Below, piece by piece: positions 43,027 through 51,311 of a DNA stretch of 64,000 nucleotides (position 1 is its first letter; each line of letters opens with the position of its first letter). The notes under the pieces are model-generated. The model had not been told where the DNA came from. It worked only from the letters and a program-made list of their open reading frames with translations, and did not search any database. A program made the position numbers and the translations under genes. The stretch is from Streptomyces akebiae (lineage in GTDB: Bacteria > Actinomycetota > Actinomycetes > Streptomycetales > Streptomycetaceae), in contig NZ_CP080647.1 of the NCBI RefSeq assembly GCF_019599145.1, positions 6,262,001-6,326,000 of the forward strand. The letters run 5' to 3'.

Positions 43027-44292
43027 ATGTACGACGAACAGCAGCGACCCGAGCGATCAGATCGAGCCGATCGACCAGACAGGACGGTTCTGATGGATCG
43101 GATGGACCGGACAGATCGAACGGACCGGACTGACCGCACCGACCGAGCGGACCGGGTGGCGCAGACCGAACACGGGCCGCTCGCCGGCTTCACCGTGGGC
43201 GTCACCGCCGCCCGCCGGGCCGACGAGCTCGGGGCGCTGCTCCAGCGCCGCGGCGCCGCGGTCCTGCACGCCCCCGCGCTGCGCATCGTGCCGCTCGCCG
43301 ACGACAGCGAACTGCTCGCCGCGACCAAGGGCCTGCTCGACCAGGCGCCCGACATCGTGGTGGCGACGACGGCCATCGGCTTCCGCGGCTGGGTCGAGGC
43401 GGCGGACGGCTGGGGCCTCGGCGAGGCCCTGCTCGACCGGCTGCGGGGTGTCGAGGTCCTGGCCCGCGGACCGAAGGTGAAGGGCGCGATCCGCGCCGCC
43501 GGTCTCACGGAGGAGTGGTCCCCCTCCTCGGAGTCCATGGCCGAGGTGCTCGACCGTCTGCTGGAGCAGGGGGTCGAGGGCCGCCGCATCGCCGTCCAGC
43601 TCCACGGCGAACCGCTTCCCGGCTTCGTGGAGTCCCTGCGCGCCGGGGGAGCGGAGGTGGTCGGCGTCCCCGTCTACCGCTGGATGCCGCCCGAGGACAT
43701 CACCCCCGTGGACCGCCTCCTCGATGCGACGGTCGGCCGCGGCGTCGACGCCCTCACCTTCACCAGCGCTCCCGCGGCGGCGTCCCTGCTCTCCCGCGCC
43801 GAGGACCGGGGCCTGCTCCCGGAGTTGCTCAACGCGCTGAACCACGACGTCCTGCCCGCCTGTGTGGGCCCGGTGACCGCCCTGCCGCTCCAGGCGCACG
43901 GCGTGGACACGGTCCAGCCCGAACGCTTCCGCCTCGGCCCCCTCGTCCAACTCCTGTGCCAGGAACTCCCCGGCCGCGCCCGCACGCTGCCCGTCGCCGG
44001 CCACCATGTGGAGATCCGCGGCCACGCGGTCCTCGTCGACGGGGCCCTGCGCCCCGTGCCCCCGGCCGGCATGTCCCTGCTCCGCGCGCTCTGTCGCAGG
44101 CCCGGCTGGGTCGTCCCCCGCTCCGACCTCCTGCGCGCCCTCCCCGGCGCGGGCCGCGACGAACACGCCGTGGAGACGGCGATGGCCCGCCTCCGCACGG
44201 CCCTCGGCACCCCGAAACTCATCCAGACCGTGGTCAAGCGCGGCTACCGCCTTGCCCTGGACCCGGCGGCGGACGCGAAGTACGACGCGTGA
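43027..44292 (+). CDS. nnaR: NnaR-like regulator: HemD (uroporphyrinogen-III synthase)-like domain fused to a winged helix
   Basis: A 421-residue fusion. Residues about 50-300 are homologous to uroporphyrinogen-III synthase (GVTAARRADELGALLQRRGA, VVATTAIGFRGW, ALTFTSAPAAASLL). Residues about 325-410 form an OmpR-type winged helix (MSLLRALCRRPGWVVPRSDLLRALPG, VETAMARLRTALG, LIQTVVKRGYRLAL). In S. coelicolor this type (NnaR) acts with GlnR to activate nitrate/nitrite assimilation genes, and the narK neighbour fits. The N-terminus has a run of DRT/DRA triplets (residues about 12-40) coded by gacc/gatcg repeats and of no known use. The ATG at 43027 gives the shortest protein with a reasonable site (GGACGAGAG). 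Confidence 0.92.
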   Translation: MYDEQQRPERSDRADRPDRTVLMDRMDRTDRTDRTDRTDRADRVAQTEHGPLAGFTVGVTAARRADELGALLQRRGAAVLHAPALRIVPLADDSELLAATKGLLDQAPDIVVATTAIGFRGWVEAADGWGLGEALLDRLRGVEVLARGPKVKGAIRAAGLTEEWSPSSESMAEVLDRLLEQGVEGRRIAVQLHGEPLPGFVESLRAGGAEVVGVPVYRWMPPEDITPVDRLLDATVGRGVDALTFTSAPAAASLLSRAEDRGLLPELLNALNHDVLPACVGPVTALPLQAHGVDTVQPERFRLGPLVQLLCQELPGRARTLPVAGHHVEIRGHAVLVDGALRPVPPAGMSLLRALCRRPGWVVPRSDLLRALPGAGRDEHAVETAMARLRTALGTPKLIQTVVKRGYRLALDPAADAKYDA

Positions 44293-44304
44293 GGAGTCGC
44301 CCGC

Positions 44305-44430
44305 GGCCCTGAGGGCCGAAGGCCCGAAAGGGGCGCGGGGAACTGCGCGACCAGCCCCCACCGGACGGACGGCTGGGGGTCGAAGGGGCGCAGCCCCTTC
44401 AGGACGGGACGGGAAGGGGCGGCGGGGGCG
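44305..44430. repeat. Composite GC-rich palindromic repeat (second large copy)
   Basis: aaggggcgcggggaactgcgcgacc, then ccccacc, gggggtcgaaggggcgcagcccct and the tail ggggcggcgggggcga follow in the same order and similar spacing as at 2855-2994. It fills most of the 256-base gap between nnaR and the CGNR gene. Confidence 0.85.
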
Positions 44431-44548
44431 ACCCGACCCGCCCGAGCACCGCAGGTTCCCCTCACCGGGTGCGCCCAGGCACTGTAAGGGGTACGTACCT
44501 CTCAAACGCACCCCTGCCGGCCGGCAACCCAAGGGCGGTGACAGGCGC

Positions 44549-45139
44549 ATGGCACATCCCCAACCCCCTCGCTTCGACTGCGGCCACCTCTGCCTGGACT
44601 TCCTCACCACCACCCACCCCGAGGAACAACTCGACTCCCCGACCGGCCTGCGCACCTGGATCACCGCCGCCCACCTGGTCCCCGAGGGCACGCCCCTCGA
44701 CCACGTCACCCCCCACTGGCTCGTCGGCTTCAGAGAACTGCGCGGCCACATCGCCCGGTTGGTGCGCACCGTCCCCGACCGCGCCCCGGACCCCCGCGCC
44801 TTCGACCTCTCCCTGGCGAGGGTCAACGACCTGGCCCGCGCGGCGACTCCGGTCCTCCGCGCCGTCCGCGGCGCCGACGGCACCCTCACCCGCGCACTCG
44901 ACCGCACCCCCGACTGCGCAGCCCTGCTCGCCCTGCTCGCCCGCGACACCGTGGAGCTGCTCACCGACCCCGACGCCTGCGCGAGCCTGCGCCAGTGCGC
45001 CGGCGACAACTGCCCCGTCGTGTACGTCGACACCTCCCGCGGCCGGCGGCGCCGCTGGTGCTCCAGCGAGATCTGCGGCAACCGCGAACGCGTGGCCCGA
45101 CACCGCCGCCGGGCCGATCTGGCCCGCGCCCGCGCGTAG
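44549..45139 (+). CDS. CGNR zinc-finger protein (ABATE domain)
   Basis: A 196-residue protein. The N-terminal region (RFDCGHLCLDFLTTTHP) is the stress-associated ABATE domain. The C-terminus is the CGNR zinc finger: LRQCAGDNCPVVYVD, RRRWCSSEICGNRERVARHRRR. Such proteins are presumed DNA-binding regulators; targets unknown. The ATG at 44549 is the first in frame after the repeat; AAGGGCGG lies about 15 bases upstream, a rather long spacing. Confidence 0.92.
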   Translation: MAHPQPPRFDCGHLCLDFLTTTHPEEQLDSPTGLRTWITAAHLVPEGTPLDHVTPHWLVGFRELRGHIARLVRTVPDRAPDPRAFDLSLARVNDLARAATPVLRAVRGADGTLTRALDRTPDCAALLALLARDTVELLTDPDACASLRQCAGDNCPVVYVDTSRGRRRRWCSSEICGNRERVARHRRRADLARARA

Positions 45140-45354
45140 TTGGCACCGAAATGCCCACCCGCCTTACCCAGTCCGGAAGTTGGGCAAACCCCGGGTAGCC
45201 GTAAAGAAGCAGCAGTGCTGTTTTTCACATCGCGACGCGGGTGTCTTCACAATTCCCGTCCATGCGTGCCGGTTTAAGCGTGGATATGGGACCACTTGTC
45301 CCCCACCTGCCTCACTTTTCCCGCGTTGAATCGAGAAAGTTGTGGCTCAACTCT

Positions 45355-45379
45355 GAACACACAACTGGTTACCTACGTA
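45355..45379 (+). promoter_or_regulatory. ECF-type promoter of sigU
   Basis: GAAC (45355-45358) and CGTA (45376-45379) are separated by exactly 17 bases, the layout of extracytoplasmic-function sigma promoters (-35 with AAC, -10 with CGT). It lies 51 bases before the sigU start and is a candidate autoregulated promoter. Confidence 0.55.
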
Positions 45380-45429
45380 TCCCGATGTGAGCGACCGACT
45401 GGGGGAACCCCCGGACACCGGAGGTAGCC

Positions 45430-46005
45430 GTGCGCAAGGATTCCGCTGTGGCCGATGAACGCCCGCACAGGGCCCGACATCGCGCATCACAGCCCTCAGA
45501 GCCAGACGAGGAGCTGATGCGCGCGCTGTACCGCGAGCACGCTGGACCCTTGCTCGCGTACGTGCTGCGTCTGGTCGCGGGCGACCGCCAGCGTGCCGAG
45601 GACGTTGTGCAGGAAACTCTCATCAGGGCCTGGAAGAACGCCGGTCAGCTCAATCGAGCGACCGGATCGGTACGCCCCTGGCTGGTGACGGTCGCACGCC
45701 GCATCGTCATCGACGGCCACCGCAGCCGGCAGGCCCGGCCGCAGGAGGTCGACCCGTCGCCGCTGGAGGTCATCCCCGCGGAGGACGAGATCGACAAGGC
45801 GTTGTGGCTGATGACACTGTCGGACGCGCTGGACGACCTGACCCCTGCCCACAGGGAGGTCCTGGTCGAGACCTATTTCAAAGGGCGTACGGTCAATGAG
45901 GCGGCCGAGACGCTTGGCATCCCCAGTGGCACCGTCCGCTCCCGGGTGTTCTACGCCCTGCGGTCGATGAAGCTGGCTCTAGAGGAGCGCGGGGTGACGG
46001 CATGA
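45430..46005 (+). CDS. sigU: ECF RNA polymerase sigma factor SigU
   Basis: A 191-residue group 4 sigma factor. Region 2 (about 30-98: LMRALYREHAGPLLAYVLRL, DRQRAEDVVQETLIRAWKNA, VRPWLVTVARRIVID) and region 4 (about 130-185: LDDLTPAHREVLVETYFKGRTVNEAAETLGIPSGTVRSRVFYAL) are present with nothing between. GGAGGTAGCC before the GTG at 45430. The next gene, overlapping by ATGA, encodes its ZAS anti-sigma factor. The pair and its position before helD and the malic enzyme match sigU-rsuA of S. coelicolor, where loss of RsuA disturbs development (from memory). Confidence 0.93.
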   Translation: MRKDSAVADERPHRARHRASQPSEPDEELMRALYREHAGPLLAYVLRLVAGDRQRAEDVVQETLIRAWKNAGQLNRATGSVRPWLVTVARRIVIDGHRSRQARPQEVDPSPLEVIPAEDEIDKALWLMTLSDALDDLTPAHREVLVETYFKGRTVNEAAETLGIPSGTVRSRVFYALRSMKLALEERGVTA

Positions 46006-46826
46006 GCAACATCTACGGGGGGTATGGACCGGGAATGCCCGGATCTGTGCAAGGAGCCCAAGGTTCCGGCGACAACATCCACGAGACCGTCGGCGCGTAC
46101 GCCCTCGGGATACTGGACGACGCCGAGGCCACACAGTTCGAGATGCATCTCGCCACGTGCGAGTGGTGCGGACAACAGCTCGACGAGCTGGCCGGTATGG
46201 AACCGATGCTGGCCGCGCTCGCGGACCTGCCCGCCGCCCAGGGCACGCCCGCCATCGGCGAGTCGCTGTCCGCGAAACCGACCACGGGCCTCGCGGACCG
46301 CCTGGTCGTCGAGGTCGTCCAGCACCGCGCGAAGAAGAGCCGACGGAACTTCTTCATGCTGGCGGCCGGCGTGGCCCTGATCGTCGGCGGCCCGACGGCG
46401 GTGTTCGCGACGACGGGCGGCGGCGGGGACGAGGCGCCGAAGGAGGGCCAGACCTTCAGCGCGGCACAGGAGTCCTTCACGCACATGAAGGCGTCGGACA
46501 AGGTCTCCTCCACCGACGCGTCCACCCAGGTCAGCGCCACGGTCGGCATGGAGTCCAAGGCCTGGGGCACGCACGCGGTCCTGGAGTTGAAGAACGTCAA
46601 GGGTCCGGAGAAGTGCTCGCTGATCGCCGTCGGCAAGAACGGCGAGCGTGAGACGGTCACCTCCTGGTCCGTCCCGGAGTGGGGCTACGGCATCAAGAAC
46701 GCCAAGACCGAGCAGGCGAGGAACCCGCTCTACGTCCACGGCGGCGCTGCCTTCACCCCCGACGAGATCGACCACTTCGAGGTTCTGACCTTCAGCGGCA
46801 AGAAGCTCGTCTCGGTCAAGGCGTAA
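46002..46826 (+). CDS. rsuA: Zinc-binding anti-sigma factor RsuA
   Basis: A 274-residue single-pass membrane anti-sigma factor. The cytoplasmic ZAS domain has ETVGAYALGILDDAEATQFEMHLATCEWCGQ (the HxxxCxxC motif at about 45-52). A membrane span follows at about 118-138 (NFFMLAAGVALIVGGPTAVFATT), then an extracellular sensory domain of about 130 residues with one Cys (EKCSLIAVG). It holds SigU inactive at the membrane until a signal triggers release. Start and stop overlap with sigU shows a bicistronic unit. Confidence 0.93.
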   Translation: MSNIYGGYGPGMPGSVQGAQGSGDNIHETVGAYALGILDDAEATQFEMHLATCEWCGQQLDELAGMEPMLAALADLPAAQGTPAIGESLSAKPTTGLADRLVVEVVQHRAKKSRRNFFMLAAGVALIVGGPTAVFATTGGGGDEAPKEGQTFSAAQESFTHMKASDKVSSTDASTQVSATVGMESKAWGTHAVLELKNVKGPEKCSLIAVGKNGERETVTSWSVPEWGYGIKNAKTEQARNPLYVHGGAAFTPDEIDHFEVLTFSGKKLVSVKA

Positions 46827-46868
46827 CCCGTCGAGGCGAAACGCCACTCCTCGCGGCAAGCAGCGGAC

Positions 46869-46906
46869 GGACCCCGGTAGGGCACATAGCCTGGCGGGGT
46901 CCTTTT
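46869..46906 (+). terminator. Terminator of sigU-rsuA
   Basis: GGACCCCG / CGGGGTCC stem (46869-46876, 46895-46902) with an 18-base loop and a following TTTT. Confidence 0.8.
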
Positions 46907-46950
46907 CGCGTACGGTGGACGGCTGCCCAGCACGTCAGAAGGGGGCCCGG

Positions 46951-49248
46951 GTGGCCGCTCAGGTTCAGCAGGAAACGCTCGACTCCGCTCACGACTCGGT
47001 ACGTGAGAAGGAGATCGGCGTCGAACAGGAACATCTGGACCGGGTCTACCGGCGTCTCGAGGAGAAGATCCACGAGGCCGAGTTCCTGATGAACGACGCG
47101 GCCAAGCGCGGTCAGGTCGGCACCCCGGGCGCGCTCGCCGAGCGGGACGCCCAGGTCTTTCGGGCGGGCATCCACCTGAACCGCCTCAACAACGAGTTCG
47201 AGGACTTCCTCTTCGGCCGGATCGACCTGCTGCTCGGCAAGGACGGCAAGAAGGGCCCGGACGGCGCGTACACCGCCGTCGAACCGGCCGAGGGCGCGGT
47301 CCGCCCCGACCGGACCGCCGACATCGCCGAGACCCTCCACATCGGCCGCATCGGCGTCCTGGACTCCGACTACGCGCCGCTGGTCATCGACTGGCGGGCC
47401 CCGGCGGCCGCCCCCTTCTACCGCTCGACCCCGGTCGACCCCGGCCGGGTCGTCCGCCGCCGGGTCATCCGTTCCAAGGGCCGCAAGGTGCTCGGCGTCG
47501 AGGACGACCTGATGCGCCCCGAGCTGAAGGCCTCCCTCGACGGCCACGAGCTGCCCGTCATCGGCGACGGCGCCCTCATGGCCGCCCTCGGCCAGGCCCG
47601 CAGCCACACCATGCGCGACATCGTCGCCTCCATCCAGGCCGAACAGGACCTGGTGATCCGCGCCCCCGCCGCCTCGGTGACGTACGTCGAGGGCGGCCCC
47701 GGCACCGGCAAGACGGCCGTCGCCCTGCACCGTGCCGCCTACCTCCTCTACCAGGACCGGCGCCGGTACGCGGGCGGCATCCTGATCGTCTCCCCGACCC
47801 CGCTGCTGGTCGCCTACACCGAAGGCGTCCTGCCCTCCCTCGGCGAGGAGGGCCAGGTCGCCATCCGCGCCATCGGCTCCCTGGTCGACGGCGCCGAGGC
47901 CACGCTGTACGACTCCCCGGCCGTGGCCCGCGCCAAGGGCTCTCACCGCATGCTCAAGGTGTTGCGGAAGGCCGCCCGGGGCGCCCTGGAGTCGAGCGAC
48001 GCGCCCACCCGCCTCCGGGTCGTCGCCTTCGGCCGGCGCCTCGAACTGGAGGCCCCCGAACTGGACCGCATCCGCCGCAACGCGCTCAGCGGCACGGCCC
48101 CGGTCAACCTGCTGCGCCCCCGGGCGCGCAAGCTGCTCCTGGACGCCCTGTGGTCCCGGTCGGGCGCGGCCGGCCGCCACACCGATCCGGAGCTGGCCGC
48201 CGAACTGCGCTCCTCCTTCGACGAGGACATCACGAGCGAGGACGCGTTCATCGCCTTCCTCGACGCCTGGTGGCCCGAACTGACCCCGCGCGGCGTGCTC
48301 GCCGCCATGGCGGACGAGCGCCGCCTCGGCCGCTGGGCCCGCCGCATCCTCAACCCGGGTGAGGTCCGCCGCGTCGCCCGCTCCCTGAAAAGGGACGGTC
48401 TGTCCGTGCACGACGTCGCCGTGCTCGACGAACTCCAGGCGATCCTCGGCCTCCCGGCCCGCCCCAGGAAGAAGCGCGAACTCGACCCGCTGGACCAGCT
48501 CACGGGCCTGGAGGAACTCATGCCCGTACGCGAGGAGACCCAGCGGGAACGGGCCGAGCGGCTGGCGCAGGAGCGCACCGAGTACGCGCACGTCATCGTC
48601 GACGAGGCGCAGGACCTGACGCCGATGCAGTGGCGGATGGTGGGCCGCCGCGGCCGCCACGCCACCTGGACGGTCGTGGGCGACCCCGCCCAGTCCTCCT
48701 GGTCCGACCCCGACGAGGCGGCCGAGGCCAGGGACGAGGCCCTGGGCACCCGCCCCCGCCGCCGCTTCACCCTCACCGTCAACTACCGCAACCCGGCCGA
48801 GATCGCCGAACTGGCGGCGAAGGTGCTGGCCCTGGCCATGCCGGGCTCCGAGTCCCCTTCGGCGGTCCGCTCCACCGGGGTGGAGCCCCGCTTCGTCACG
48901 GCCGCCCGAGACACCCTCGCCCGCACGGCCCGCGCGGAGGCCGCCCGCCTGCTGGACCTCGTCGACGGCACGGTGGGCGTGGTGGTCGCCATGAACCGCC
49001 GGGAGGAGGCCGCCCGCTGGCTGGCCGGCCTCGGTGACCGTGTGGTGGCCCTCGGCAGCCTGGAGGCGAAGGGCCTGGAGTACGACGCCACGGTGGTGGT
49101 CTCCCCGGCGGAGATCGCGGACGAGTCCCCGGCGGGGCTGCGCGTGCTGTACGTGGCCCTGACCCGGGCGACACAGCAGCTGACGGTCGTGTCGGCGGAG
49201 AGGGACGACCCCGACGCGAACGGAGTCCCCGACCTGTTGCGGGACTGA
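46951..49248 (+). CDS. helD: HelD-like RNA polymerase-associated helicase
   Basis: A 765-residue UvrD/PcrA-like superfamily 1 protein. The N-terminus (about 10-70) is a coiled-coil-prone arm (EKEIGVEQEHLDRVYRRLEEKIHEAE), the feature separating HelD from true DNA helicases. Helicase motifs follow: P-loop EGGPGTGKTAVALHR, Walker B HVIVDEAQDLTPMQW, VNYRNPAEIAE and YVALTRATQQL. HelD proteins bind RNA polymerase and remove it from stalled complexes using ATP; one actinobacterial class also protects against rifamycins. No clear rifamycin-associated element was seen upstream. The GTG at 46951 follows AAGGGGG; GTG 46915 is a weaker alternative. Confidence 0.92.
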   Translation: MAAQVQQETLDSAHDSVREKEIGVEQEHLDRVYRRLEEKIHEAEFLMNDAAKRGQVGTPGALAERDAQVFRAGIHLNRLNNEFEDFLFGRIDLLLGKDGKKGPDGAYTAVEPAEGAVRPDRTADIAETLHIGRIGVLDSDYAPLVIDWRAPAAAPFYRSTPVDPGRVVRRRVIRSKGRKVLGVEDDLMRPELKASLDGHELPVIGDGALMAALGQARSHTMRDIVASIQAEQDLVIRAPAASVTYVEGGPGTGKTAVALHRAAYLLYQDRRRYAGGILIVSPTPLLVAYTEGVLPSLGEEGQVAIRAIGSLVDGAEATLYDSPAVARAKGSHRMLKVLRKAARGALESSDAPTRLRVVAFGRRLELEAPELDRIRRNALSGTAPVNLLRPRARKLLLDALWSRSGAAGRHTDPELAAELRSSFDEDITSEDAFIAFLDAWWPELTPRGVLAAMADERRLGRWARRILNPGEVRRVARSLKRDGLSVHDVAVLDELQAILGLPARPRKKRELDPLDQLTGLEELMPVREETQRERAERLAQERTEYAHVIVDEAQDLTPMQWRMVGRRGRHATWTVVGDPAQSSWSDPDEAAEARDEALGTRPRRRFTLTVNYRNPAEIAELAAKVLALAMPGSESPSAVRSTGVEPRFVTAARDTLARTARAEAARLLDLVDGTVGVVVAMNRREEAARWLAGLGDRVVALGSLEAKGLEYDATVVVSPAEIADESPAGLRVLYVALTRATQQLTVVSAERDDPDANGVPDLLRD

Positions 49249-49353
49249 CGCGAGGAGTCCACCGGACCGCACCGCCGGCGCACCCCCGACCCCCCGAGCT
49301 CCAAGGCGCCCCAAAAACAACTCCCGTACGGGAATGGCCTTACGGGATCTGTT

Positions 49354-49362
49354 TGTTAGCCT
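49354..49362 (+). promoter_or_regulatory. Extended -10 promoter of the structured RNA
   Basis: TGT-TAGCCT is an extended -10 (TGn at 49354-49356, hexamer at 49357-49362). The distance to the first paired base of the RNA (49367) is what a transcription start requires. No good -35 is seen, consistent with the extended type. A helD terminator-like stem TCCCGTA / TACGGGA (49322-49347) overlaps it. Confidence 0.5.
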
Positions 49363-49366
49363 GGGT

Positions 49367-49503
49367 GTGGCACCGGCCCGATCCAAGCCCCCGGGCCCAA
49401 CCTTCGTCGCTCAGAGCGACCACTTGCCGCGAGGCGAGCATGGCGGGTCGGTGCCACTGAACGTAGGAAGAGGTCCACGTCGAATGTGACGTGGACCTCT
49501 TCT
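49367..49503 (+). ncRNA. Candidate structured non-coding RNA or leader, family unknown
   Basis: A 14-bp helix closes the fold: GTGGCACCGGCCCG (49367-49380) with CGGGTCGGTGCCAC (49444-49457), one G-U pair. Inside are a perfect 6-bp hairpin GTCGCT-cag-AGCGAC (49406-49420) and CTTGCC-GCGA-GGCGAG (49423-49438), a six-pair stem with a GNRA tetraloop. Alternative pairing GGCCCG / CGGGCC (49375-49380 with 49392-49397) would open the closing helix, giving a possible switch. Nine bases on, a perfect 15-bp terminator stem ends at 49502. Start, fold and terminator make a unit of about 140 nt, 125 bases before the malic enzyme gene. It is either an independent small RNA or a terminating leader; no known Rfam family was recognised. 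Confidence 0.6.
49467..49503 (+). terminator. Intrinsic terminator of the structured RNA
   Basis: Perfect 15-bp stem GAAGAGGTCCACGTC / GACGTGGACCTCTTC with a 6-base loop GAATGT, then TTGTTG. Confidence 0.9.
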
Positions 49504-49504
49504 T

Positions 49505-49527
49505 GTTGAGAACAAAACGTTCTCAAC
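49505..49527 (+). promoter_or_regulatory. Palindrome between the structured RNA and malic enzyme gene
   Basis: GTTGAGAAC-aaaac-GTTCTCAAC, 9-bp arms with an A-rich centre, 100 bases before the malic enzyme start. It resembles a repressor site. The GAAC-N5-GTTC spacing is one base too long for a LexA box. Confidence 0.45.
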
Positions 49528-49627
49528 CCCGGACGGCTAACGCCTACCCGGCGGTAGGTGCGACGATCGGACGGCAAAACGCAGCAAACGCAGTAGCAGA
49601 AGTACGCGAAAGCAGAGGAAGTCGGCC

Positions 49628-51040
49628 ATGGCAACGGCGCCCAGCGTCTCCTACTCGATGACGGTCCGGCTGGAGGTGCCCGCGAGCGGAACCGCGGTCT
49701 CCCAGCTCACCGGAGCCGTCGAGTCCCACGGAGGCTCGGTGACCGGCCTCGACGTGACCGCGTCCGGCCACGAGAAGCTCCGCATCGACGTCACCATCGC
49801 CGCCACCTCCACCGCGCACGCCGACGAGATCGTCGAGCAGCTGCGCCACATCGAGGGCGTGACGCTCGGCAAGGTCTCCGACCGTACGTTCCTGATGCAC
49901 CTCGGCGGCAAGATCGAGATGGCGTCGAAGCACCCCATCCGCAACCGTGACGACCTCTCGATGATCTACACCCCCGGTGTGGCCCGCGTCTGCATGGCGA
50001 TCGCCGAGAACCCCGAGGACGCCCGCCGCCTCACCATCAAGCGCAACTCCGTTGCGGTCGTGACGGACGGCTCCGCCGTGCTGGGCCTCGGCAACATCGG
50101 CCCCAAGGCCGCGCTGCCCGTCATGGAGGGCAAGGCGGCCCTCTTCAAGCGGTTCGCCGGCATCGACGCCTGGCCGATCTGCCTGGACACCCAGGACACC
50201 GACGCGATCGTCGAGATCGTCAAGGCCATCGCCCCCGGCTTCGCGGGCATCAACCTGGAGGACATCTCCGCGCCCCGCTGCTTCGAGATCGAGGCCCGCC
50301 TGCGCGAGGCCCTCGACATCCCCGTCTTCCACGACGACCAGCACGGCACCGCGATCGTCGTCCTCGCCGCCCTCACCAACGCACTTCGCGTCGCGGGCAA
50401 GGGGATAGGGGACATCCGCGTCGTCATGTCGGGCGCCGGCGCGGCCGGTACGGCCATCCTCAAGCTGCTCCTCGCCGCCGGTGTGAAGAACGCCGTCGTG
50501 GCCGACATCCACGGTGTCGTGCACTGCGACCGCGACGACCTGGTGGACGCCGCCACCGACTCGCCGCTGCGCTGGATCGCGGACAACACCAACCCCGAGG
50601 GCCTCACCGGCACCCTCAAGGAGGCCGTGCGCGGCGCCGACGTCTTCATCGGCGTCTCGGCTCCGAACGTCCTCGACGGCGACGACGTGGCCGCCATGGC
50701 GGACAACGCCATTGTGTTCGCGCTCGCGAACCCGGACCCCGAGGTCGACCCCGCGGTCGCCCGGCTGACGGCGGCCGTCGTGGCCACCGGCCGCTCCGAC
50801 TTCCCGAACCAGATCAACAACGTGCTGGTCTTCCCGGGTGTCTTCCGCGGTCTCCTCGACGCCCAGTCCCGCACCGTCAACACCGAGATGATGCTGGCTG
50901 CCGCGACCGCCCTGGCGGACGTCGTCACCGAGGACGAGCTGAACCCGAACTACATCATCCCGAGCGTCTTCAACGACAAGGTCGCGGGCGCGGTCGCCGG
51001 GGCGGTCCGCGAGGCCGCGAAGGCGGCGGCCACGGCCTGA
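49628..51040 (+). CDS. NAD-type malic enzyme with N-terminal ACT domain
   Basis: A 470-residue enzyme converting malate to pyruvate and CO2 with reduction of NAD(P). Residues about 8-90 are an ACT-like regulatory domain (SYSMTVRLEVPASGTAVSQLTGAVESHGG). The malic enzyme core follows: DDLSMIYTPGVARVC, the catalytic Lys in IGPKAALPVMEGKAALFKRF, the metal site FEIEARLREALDIPVFHDDQHGTA, and a Rossmann GAGAAGTA. From memory the S. coelicolor counterpart at this locus is the NAD-dependent form. GAGGAAG precedes the ATG. The ACT domain suggests allosteric control by an amino acid or other small ligand. Confidence 0.96.
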   Translation: MATAPSVSYSMTVRLEVPASGTAVSQLTGAVESHGGSVTGLDVTASGHEKLRIDVTIAATSTAHADEIVEQLRHIEGVTLGKVSDRTFLMHLGGKIEMASKHPIRNRDDLSMIYTPGVARVCMAIAENPEDARRLTIKRNSVAVVTDGSAVLGLGNIGPKAALPVMEGKAALFKRFAGIDAWPICLDTQDTDAIVEIVKAIAPGFAGINLEDISAPRCFEIEARLREALDIPVFHDDQHGTAIVVLAALTNALRVAGKGIGDIRVVMSGAGAAGTAILKLLLAAGVKNAVVADIHGVVHCDRDDLVDAATDSPLRWIADNTNPEGLTGTLKEAVRGADVFIGVSAPNVLDGDDVAAMADNAIVFALANPDPEVDPAVARLTAAVVATGRSDFPNQINNVLVFPGVFRGLLDAQSRTVNTEMMLAAATALADVVTEDELNPNYIIPSVFNDKVAGAVAGAVREAAKAAATA

Positions 51041-51159
51041 GCCCTTGCTGTGACGGTGGCCACGGCCCCGCGCCCTCGGCGCGTCGCGGGGCCGGAGGGC
51101 TTGCGCCGCCCTTTAGTGTGGCGGCCAAGCTCAGGCCTGCCGCGACGCCCCATGGGCGC

Positions 51160-51198
51160 TCGTGTGACTCCCAAGGGTGTTCGTGTGACTCCCCAGGG
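51160..51198 (+). promoter_or_regulatory. Direct repeat upstream of hupA
   Basis: TCGTGTGACTCCCAAGGG (51160-51177) and TCGTGTGACTCCCCAGGG (51181-51198) differ by one base and are 21 bp apart, two turns of the helix. They lie about 115-150 bases before the hupA start. Activator or repressor pair is the simplest reading. Confidence 0.4.
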
Positions 51199-51311
51199 GT
51201 GCCGGATTGGCTTTCCCGCCGCAGGTGAGTGCAGGATGCGTTTCTGGGCGCGAGGGTCTGACGACGGACCCGGGTCCGCCTCAACGGCAAGAAGAACACG
51301 GGAGTAACAAC

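Noticed and set aside
46827..46950. Rifamycin-associated element before helD
   Set aside because: Only a terminator stem for sigU-rsuA is present; no matching inverted repeat was recognised.
49508..49524. LexA (SOS) box
   Set aside because: GAAC and GTTC are separated by five bases instead of four and the neighbouring genes are not DNA-repair genes.
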